A stretch of 35,576 nucleotides of DNA, from NCBI GenBank assembly GCA_022763285.1, contig JALEHB010000046.1, forward strand, positions 1-35,576. Direction: 5' to 3'. The DNA comes from Pseudomonadales bacterium. Its GTDB lineage: Bacteria > Pseudomonadota > Gammaproteobacteria > Pseudomonadales > Pseudohongiellaceae. Below, one piece after another: positions 30,713 through 35,576 of the stretch (within the stretch, counting starts at the first letter, position 1; every line of letters begins with the position of its first letter). Under the pieces are notes generated by a model that saw only the letters and a program-made list of their open reading frames with translations, searched no databases and had not been told where the DNA came from. Made by a program: the position numbers and the translations under genes.

Positions 30713-31024
30713 TGAGTGGTGGTTTCCTTTATTCGAGTTTCTGTCTTCAGAATCATGGCAACATGACTCCGGCTCGTCTGGAAAATTGTGATTATAGCGG
30801 TGTCTGTTCTGTTTGTTGTTCTGACTCAGGGATAACCGCGGGCTAGCGGGGGTCTTTAACGGGTAAGATTTAAGCACTTTTGCCCAGTGCTCACAACACT
30901 CGGTTATGCTCTGCAGGCCTTTTGCCACGGGCTGCCCAGACCGGTTGTCAGCCATACAGGTGACGGCCAGGGGTGTTGGCCGACCATGGCACTGTAAAAA
31001 GCCTGCGATTGATATCCAATAAAC

Positions 31025-31040
31025 TGTGAACCGCTTCACA
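31025..31040. promoter_or_regulatory. Perfect CRP/FNR-family-type palindrome
   Basis: TGTGA-ACCGCT-TCACA matches the CRP consensus of two TGTGA half-sites with a 6-base spacer at every conserved position. It lies 313 bp from the cyclase start and about 170 bp upstream of the likely gntR transcription start. Given the nucleotide cyclase gene next to it, cAMP-dependent control or feedback is an attractive inference. Confidence 0.65.
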
Positions 31041-31175
31041 ACTGCTGCCGTAGAACAGCCAGTGACATCGCCTGCCCATCTGTCGCTGCCCTACGACCGG
31101 CTGACAGTACCGCGAGACGGGCTGTTCAGCCGCTCTCGCCTTGTCCAGCGATCGTTTCAGTTCGGCGCTCGGTGC

Positions 31176-31203
31176 TTGCAAGCTCGGCTCAGGGCCCTAT
31201 ATT
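31176..31203 (+). promoter_or_regulatory. Candidate gntR promoter
   Basis: TTGCAA (31176-31181) and TATATT (31198-31203), separated by 16 bases, make a plausible sigma-70 promoter. Its start point would be near 31210, inside the tandem operators that follow, which is the expected layout for repression. The -35 matches 4 of 6 consensus bases and the -10 matches 5 of 6. Confidence 0.5.
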
Positions 31204-31229
31204 TGGTCCGACCAATTTGGTCCGACCAA
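31203..31229. promoter_or_regulatory. Two tandem GntR/FadR-type operators
   Basis: The palindrome TTGGTCCGACCAA occurs twice, at 31203-31215 and 31217-31229, identical in all 13 bases and 14 bp apart centre to centre. The core TGGTC-N-GACCA is that of FadR-subfamily operators. They begin 38 bp before the gntR ATG and overlap the expected transcription start, so gntR and the RND genes behind it are most likely repressed by their own product. Confidence 0.85.
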
Positions 31230-31266
31230 TTTTTGGGGTTTTACAGCCCCTTTTCAGGATGTATTG

Positions 31267-31974
31267 ATGACAAGCAATACCACTATCAGCCATGAGATTG
31301 CGGCGACCCTGCGTCGGGAAATCCTCACGCAGCAGTACCGCAGTGGCGAACGCCTGCCCTCGGAGCGGGATCTGGCGGCCCGTTTCAGTGCCAGCCGGGG
31401 CGCCGTGCGGGAAGCGCTGTCACAACTGGAACAGATCGGCCTGATCAGTGTGCAGCCCGGCGGCGCCCGGGTAAAACCGATAGAAGAGGCCTCGATTGCC
31501 ATTCTGGGCCCCATGCTGACCCTGAATGAGCAGCCGGACCCGGCTCTGGTGGATCAGTTCCTGCAAACCTTTGCGGCGCTTGCTGCCCTGAATGCCCGCG
31601 AGGCTCTGGGCCTCGCCAATGGGGAGCAACAGGAAAGGATTCGCGCCATGCTGGCTGAGATGCGCGAGAACAGCGCCGAATTTGAATCCACCCAGCGCCG
31701 CTGGGTTGAACTGCTGGAATATCTGGGCGGCATTGCGGACAACCTGGTGGTGCAACTGATACTCAATGACCTGAAGGCGCAATTTATGGAGCGCATGGTC
31801 AAGGAAGAGTTCAAGCCCTCTCTGAAGAAGAAAGTGCTCAATGACTTGCTGCAAACCCTGATTCGGGCCAGCAATGAAGGTGACCGGGACAGCTTCGCCA
31901 GTGCCGTGTTGCGTTATTTCGACGAATTACGAGCGGCGGTGGTAGTGGATATGAACCGTCGTCTGGCCAGTTAG
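31267..31974 (+). CDS. GntR-family (FadR-type) transcriptional regulator
   Basis: A 235-residue regulator from the ATG at 31267, with AGGA 7 bases upstream. A longer frame from 31141 would run through the operators and promoter and was rejected. The winged helix-turn-helix spans about residues 6-74 (LRREILTQQYRSGERLPSER, DLAARFSASRGAVREALSQL, EQIGLISVQPGGARV). The C-terminal all-helical ligand domain (about 80-230) has the length and helical pattern of the FCD/FadR group, but the metal-binding His/Asp set of typical FCD domains is not obvious, so the effector may be an acyl-CoA or other hydrophobic compound; this is uncertain. It is the first gene of the efflux operon (53 bp before the adaptor gene), with its own operator pair upstream. 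Confidence 0.9.
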   Translation: MTSNTTISHEIAATLRREILTQQYRSGERLPSERDLAARFSASRGAVREALSQLEQIGLISVQPGGARVKPIEEASIAILGPMLTLNEQPDPALVDQFLQTFAALAALNAREALGLANGEQQERIRAMLAEMRENSAEFESTQRRWVELLEYLGGIADNLVVQLILNDLKAQFMERMVKEEFKPSLKKKVLNDLLQTLIRASNEGDRDSFASAVLRYFDELRAAVVVDMNRRLAS

Positions 31975-32026
31975 GCCGGGAGCCAAAATTGGAAATCAAG
32001 AAGTTATCAAGTACAGGAGTCACCGC

Positions 32027-33196
32027 ATGAAGCGCATATTGATCCCGATAGGAATATTAACGGGATGCCTGCTGTTTGCTGCTTACCTGATTCGTACTCC
32101 GACCCAGGTGGAAGAGTCGTCGCCGGAGATCATTCCGGTGTCGGTGCGGGTCACCGAGGTGCAACCGGAAACCGTACAATTGCTGGTGGAATCCCATGGC
32201 AAGGTGCAGGCGGCGCAACAGGTGAATCTGTCGGTGCCGGTGGCCGGTCCGATCGAATGGATATCCCCGTCTCTGGAAGCCGGGGGCTATGTGCAGGCCG
32301 GTGATATCCTGCTGCGTATTGATGGCAGTGATTATGAAACCCTGCTGGCCCGTTCCCGGGCTACGGTACAACAGGCCCGTGCAGAAGCAGAACATGCCGA
32401 GCAGGAACTGGCACGTTTGCTGGAACTGGCAGACCGACGTCTGGCCAGTGAATCGCAGATGGAAGATGCACGCCGCCAGGCGGAGGTGAACCGGGCGCGG
32501 CTGGCCGATGCCGAGGCCAATCTCAGGCAGGCGGAACTGGATCTGGACCGTACTGAACTGAAAGCGCCGTTCAATGCCGTAGTGCAAATGCGTGAAGTGG
32601 AAGTGGGTCAGTACGTTAATCGGGCCCAGAGTGCCGCGGTCCTGTACGGTGCCGACGTGGTGGAAGTACGGGTGCCCCTGGCCATTCGCCAGTTGGGCTA
32701 TCTGGATATTCCCCTGTCCATGCGCGGTGAATTACCGCCGGCCCAGGCCCCCGATGTCAAACTGACCGGCGTTTATGGTGGTCAGGAACAACATTGGCAG
32801 GGCAAGCTGGTGCGTATTGAGGCGGCCATCGATGCCAACAGCAATACCGTGCAAACCATCATCCGCGTCGCCCAGCCTGAAGGCAGCGACGCCTTGCCGC
32901 TACCTATTGGTTTGTATGTGGAAGCCGCTATCGAAGGCAAGCAGGTGAACGATATCATCGCCCTGCCCCGCTCGGTGGTGCGCAATAACAACCAGGTGCT
33001 GGTGGTGGATGCGGAAAACAAAATGTTTTATCGCGAGGTGGATATCTATCGCCTGGAAGAGGAGCGGGTCCTGATCAGCGGCGGACTGCTGCCTGGTGAG
33101 AAAATCTGCGTCTCGCCCATTCAGGCGGTTATCAACGGCATGTCAGTACAGCCGGTGATGGAATCCCTTGCCCCCAGCAGTCAGGCAGCCCTGTAA
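32027..33196 (+). CDS. RND efflux periplasmic adaptor (membrane fusion protein)
   Basis: A 389-residue adaptor with an N-terminal signal anchor (ILIPIGILTGCLLFAAYLI). The lipoyl/biotinyl half-motifs flank a coiled-coil hairpin: VESHGKVQAAQQVNLSVPVA, GGYVQAGDILLRIDGSDYET, then long helices rich in A, E, R and Q (about 110-180), closing with LDRTELKAPFNAVVQMREVE and VGQYVNR. The beta-barrel and membrane-proximal domains follow (LVRIEAAIDANSNTVQTIIR, IGLYVEAAIEGK, ALPRSVVRNNNQVLVVD). It bridges the inner-membrane pump and an outer-membrane channel, which is not encoded in view. AGGAG precedes the ATG. The permease gene starts 29 bp after its stop. Confidence 0.93.
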   Translation: MKRILIPIGILTGCLLFAAYLIRTPTQVEESSPEIIPVSVRVTEVQPETVQLLVESHGKVQAAQQVNLSVPVAGPIEWISPSLEAGGYVQAGDILLRIDGSDYETLLARSRATVQQARAEAEHAEQELARLLELADRRLASESQMEDARRQAEVNRARLADAEANLRQAELDLDRTELKAPFNAVVQMREVEVGQYVNRAQSAAVLYGADVVEVRVPLAIRQLGYLDIPLSMRGELPPAQAPDVKLTGVYGGQEQHWQGKLVRIEAAIDANSNTVQTIIRVAQPEGSDALPLPIGLYVEAAIEGKQVNDIIALPRSVVRNNNQVLVVDAENKMFYREVDIYRLEEERVLISGGLLPGEKICVSPIQAVINGMSVQPVMESLAPSSQAAL

Positions 33197-33225
33197 GGGC
33201 AAACTGAGCGAGGTCGATCCGAGTC

Positions 33226-35576
33226 GTGCGAACACCCATTACATGGTTTGTCAAAAACCCGGTTGCCACCAATCTGTTGATGTGGATATTCCTGGCTGGC
33301 GGTTTTATCGCCTTCATGAATCTCAACCAGGAAGAATTTCCGGACATTGATTTCGGTGTCATTCAGGTCAGCGTCCCCTACCTCGGTGCCACCCCGGCGG
33401 AGGCCGAATCTGCCATTTGTCTGCGTATAGAAGAGGCACTGGAAGGCACGGAGGATATTGAAAGACTGACCAGCACCGCCCGGGAAGGAGGCTGTGACGC
33501 TACGGTGGAGCTGACCAGCGGCGCTGATCTCAACCGTGTGCTGAACGATGTCAAAGGCAAGGTGGATGCCATTACCACTTTTCCCGCCGAAACCGAGCGT
33601 CCCATCGTGCGGGCTATCTCTGCCAGTGGCAAGGTAATGACCCTGGCGCTGTATGGGAATACCGACGATCACAGCCTGAAGATTATCGCTGAAGATATTC
33701 GCAACCAGTTGCTGGATCTGGACGGTATTTCCCAGGTCAATGTGGAATACCTGCGGCCGCTGGAAATTGGCATCGAGGTCTCTGAATTCACCCTGCGCCA
33801 ATATGGCCTGACCCTGGATCAGATCTCCCGGGCCATCGAGCGGGCCTCACTGGACATGCCTGGAGGCACCCTGCGCACCGACTCCGGCGAAATCCTGTTG
33901 CGTACCAAGGGCCAGGTTTACAGTGGCGCCGAATACCAGGACATCGTCATCCAGAGCTATCCCGATGGCACCCAATTACGCCTCGGTGAGATTGCCACGG
34001 TCATCGACGGTTTCGAAGAGGGTTATCTGGACGCCCGTCTTGGTGGCCAGAACGCCGCCACCATCGATGTCATGCGCATTGGTGATGAAGACATTGTCAG
34101 TTCTGCCCGGGCTGTGCGGGCCTGGATGGAATCTTCGCAGCTTGATCTGCCGGAAGGCATGCAACTGAAGATTGTCAGCGATTCCGCCCTGGCTACCCAG
34201 GAGCGTATCTCCACCGTCGCCAAAAACGCCTATACCGGTCTGGCCATGGTGCTGGTGATCCTGGCTTTGTTCCTGCGCTTCAAGCTGGCCATCTGGGTTG
34301 CCGCCGGCATTCCCATCGCCATCGCCGGTGCCCTGAGTCTGTTTCCCGGTATCGGTCTCACTATCAGTTCGCTCACCGTCATGGGATTTATTCTGGTACT
34401 TGGCATTATTGTCGACGATGCCATTGTGGTGGGCGAGCGCATACATACTTATGAGCGCAAGGGGCTCAGTGGGGAAGAGGCCGCCATCGAAGGCACTCTG
34501 GAAGTGTCGGTGCCGGTGATCTTCGGGGTGGCAACTACCATCGCCGCCTTTTTGCCAATTCTGTTGCTGGACGGGCAAATGGGGGCTTTCTTCAATGCTA
34601 TCGGCGGCGTGGTGGTGCTTTGTTTGCTGGCCTCGCTGGTGGAATCGCAGTTGATCCTGCCTGGTCATATCGCCCATCGAAAAACCAGCGGCTATGTCGG
34701 TGAAGGCAGTTGGCCGGTGCGGCAGTGGCAGCATTTTCAGGGCAAGATCGCCCATGGCATGGAATACTTTGCCAGCAACTATTATCAGCGGGCCTTGAAG
34801 AAAGTATTGAAATACCGCTATGCCGCCTGGTCCACGGCCACTGGCGTGATAATCATTACCCTGGCGCTGGTAATCAGTGGTCGGGTCATATTCCAGTTCA
34901 TGCCTTCAGTGGAAGGGGATGTGATATACGGCACCGTGCAGATGCCGGTGGGTTCACCGGTGTCAGTCACCGAGCGGGCGATAAATCGCCTGGAAGAAAA
35001 AGCACTGGAGCTGGAAGTTGAATTGAATCAGCAACTGCCGGAGTTGAAGGCCAGTGGGATAGCGCCTGAATCCACCGAAGCAGTAGTGCAGTCGATTCTG
35101 ACCATCGTTGGTGGACGTGCGCCGCGCGATGGACCGGGTGGTCCCCGCAGCGGCGGTGCTGGCAGTAGCGAAATTGCCGAAGTCGTGATGTACCTGACTC
35201 CTTTCTTCGACCGTGGCCAACTCAGTTCGGCCGAGATACGGGATCGCTGGCGTGAAAAGGTGGGCGAAATTCCTGATGCCCTGGAACTGACCTTTGTCTC
35301 GGACAGTTTCAGCGCCGGCGATGCCATCAATTTCCGTCTCGAAGGACGGGATGAGGACAATCTGAAGTTCGCCGCCACCCAGCTGCGTGAAGAACTGGCG
35401 CTGTATCCGGGGGTATTCGATATCAGCGATTCCTTCAGGGCCGGTAAACAGGAAGTACAGATTCAGATCCTCGAGCAGGGCAAGATTCTTGGCCTCACCC
35501 TGAACGATATTGCCACCCAGGTCCGGCAGGCCTTTTATGGTGCAGAGGCCCAGCGCATACAGCGTGGCAGCGACGA
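33226..35576 (+). CDS. RND-family efflux permease, N-terminal 783 residues (cut by window edge)
   Basis: An open frame from a GTG at 33226 (GAGGT 12 bases upstream) runs off the window without a stop. TM1 lies in ITWFVKNPVATNLLMWIFLA, followed by the porter-domain segment LNQEEFPDIDFGVIQVSVPY and LGATPAEAE. TM2-TM6 start near AMVLVILALFLRFKLAIWV, and the proton-relay pair Asp397-Asp398 lies in LGIIVDDAIVVGE, as in AcrB-type (HAE-1) pumps rather than the metal-exporting HME type. Later segments (ATTIAAFLPILLLDGQMGAF, FQFMPSVEGDVIYGTVQMP) fit the second half. It is a proton-driven exporter of hydrophobic compounds; the substrate is unknown. The C-terminal part, expected to be about 250 residues, lies outside. 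GTG is preferred over the ATG at 33242, which is out of frame. Confidence 0.93.
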   Translation, partial: MRTPITWFVKNPVATNLLMWIFLAGGFIAFMNLNQEEFPDIDFGVIQVSVPYLGATPAEAESAICLRIEEALEGTEDIERLTSTAREGGCDATVELTSGADLNRVLNDVKGKVDAITTFPAETERPIVRAISASGKVMTLALYGNTDDHSLKIIAEDIRNQLLDLDGISQVNVEYLRPLEIGIEVSEFTLRQYGLTLDQISRAIERASLDMPGGTLRTDSGEILLRTKGQVYSGAEYQDIVIQSYPDGTQLRLGEIATVIDGFEEGYLDARLGGQNAATIDVMRIGDEDIVSSARAVRAWMESSQLDLPEGMQLKIVSDSALATQERISTVAKNAYTGLAMVLVILALFLRFKLAIWVAAGIPIAIAGALSLFPGIGLTISSLTVMGFILVLGIIVDDAIVVGERIHTYERKGLSGEEAAIEGTLEVSVPVIFGVATTIAAFLPILLLDGQMGAFFNAIGGVVVLCLLASLVESQLILPGHIAHRKTSGYVGEGSWPVRQWQHFQGKIAHGMEYFASNYYQRALKKVLKYRYAAWSTATGVIIITLALVISGRVIFQFMPSVEGDVIYGTVQMPVGSPVSVTERAINRLEEKALELEVELNQQLPELKASGIAPESTEAVVQSILTIVGGRAPRDGPGGPRSGGAGSSEIAEVVMYLTPFFDRGQLSSAEIRDRWREKVGEIPDALELTFVSDSFSAGDAINFRLEGRDEDNLKFAATQLREELALYPGVFDISDSFRAGKQEVQIQILEQGKILGLTLNDIATQVRQAFYGAEAQRIQRGSD

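Larger units (their letters stand above)
30713..31266. other. 554-bp regulatory gap between the divergent cyclase and gntR genes
   Basis: I see no supportable gene here. The stretch holds a CRP-type palindrome (31025-31040), a promoter and tandem operators next to gntR (31176-31229), a small hairpin AGCACT/AGTGCT (30873-30878 and 30886-30891) and a GGCCA/TGGCC pair near 30970. The promoter of the cyclase gene should also lie in it, but I could not place one with confidence. Confidence 0.6.

Noticed and set aside
30713-31039. N-terminal extension of the cyclase protein by 109 residues
   Set aside because: The extra part is polar, low in family-like character and runs through likely regulatory DNA; the ATG at 30712 starts just before the first membrane helices.
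31141-31266. N-terminal extension of the GntR regulator by 42 residues
   Set aside because: It would translate the promoter and both operators; the ATG at 31267 has a good ribosome site and the usual distance to the helix-turn-helix.

Overview
The window reads as ordinary chromosome from a Gram-negative, aerobic gammaproteobacterium. The signs are lipobox lipoproteins, twin-arginine signal peptides, an RND pump with its periplasmic adaptor, two ECF sigma factors, a HupE/UreJ-type membrane protein and a FadR-type GntR regulator with its operators. The family mix (many DUF6152/DUF6351-type secreted proteins, a ferredoxin-type 2-oxoglutarate oxidoreductase, GMC dehydrogenase) resembles marine oligotrophic gammaproteobacteria, but genus cannot be fixed from this sequence. 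I saw no tRNA, rRNA, CRISPR array, phage or transposase gene.

Layout. 1-2227 (minus strand) is a tightly packed operon: EF-hand protein, ECF sigma factor, membrane anti-sigma-like protein, CpxP/Metal_resist-like periplasmic protein and a DUF1653 protein cut by the left edge. 2446-3360 is a secreted NHL-repeat protein. 3601-6488 encodes the two subunits of a 2-oxoacid:ferredoxin oxidoreductase (KorAB). 6550-12817 holds a Tat-exported PhoX-like protein, a GMC dehydrogenase with its Tat-exported small subunit, a membrane acyltransferase and a CapK-like adenylating enzyme. 13019-14577 carries a lipoprotein and a DUF6152 protein, ending in a strong terminator. Directly after it lies a roughly 420-bp inverted-repeat element (14635-15055) with no gene. 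15058-16868 (minus) is a three-gene set: cytochrome c'-like lipoprotein, HupE/UreJ family protein and single-pass membrane-anchored protein. A BNR-like secreted protein with a CxCC motif diverges from it.

18233-25502 mixes secreted proteins (DUF6351, DUF4159, a second member of the 13019 lipoprotein family), a YkgJ cysteine-cluster protein, a 68-residue stand-alone ClpX-type zinc finger, a second ECF sigma factor with a DUF6768 membrane partner, and a small K+ channel. 25611-28677 holds a TonB-C-like secreted protein, a lipoprotein with a CX4R phosphatase motif and a DUF1499 membrane protein. 28721-30712 (minus) is a membrane class III nucleotide cyclase fused to a degenerate HD-GYP domain. 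The 554-bp gap after it carries a perfect CRP-type palindrome and, next to the gntR gene, two tandem identical GntR operators. The window ends in gntR - adaptor - RND permease, the last cut by the right edge.

The points most worth a second look are the inverted-repeat element at 14635-15055, the operator pair controlling the RND operon, the cyclase/degenerate HD-GYP fusion with a CRP-type site upstream, the cytochrome/HupE/anchor gene set, and the stand-alone ClpX zinc-finger protein.
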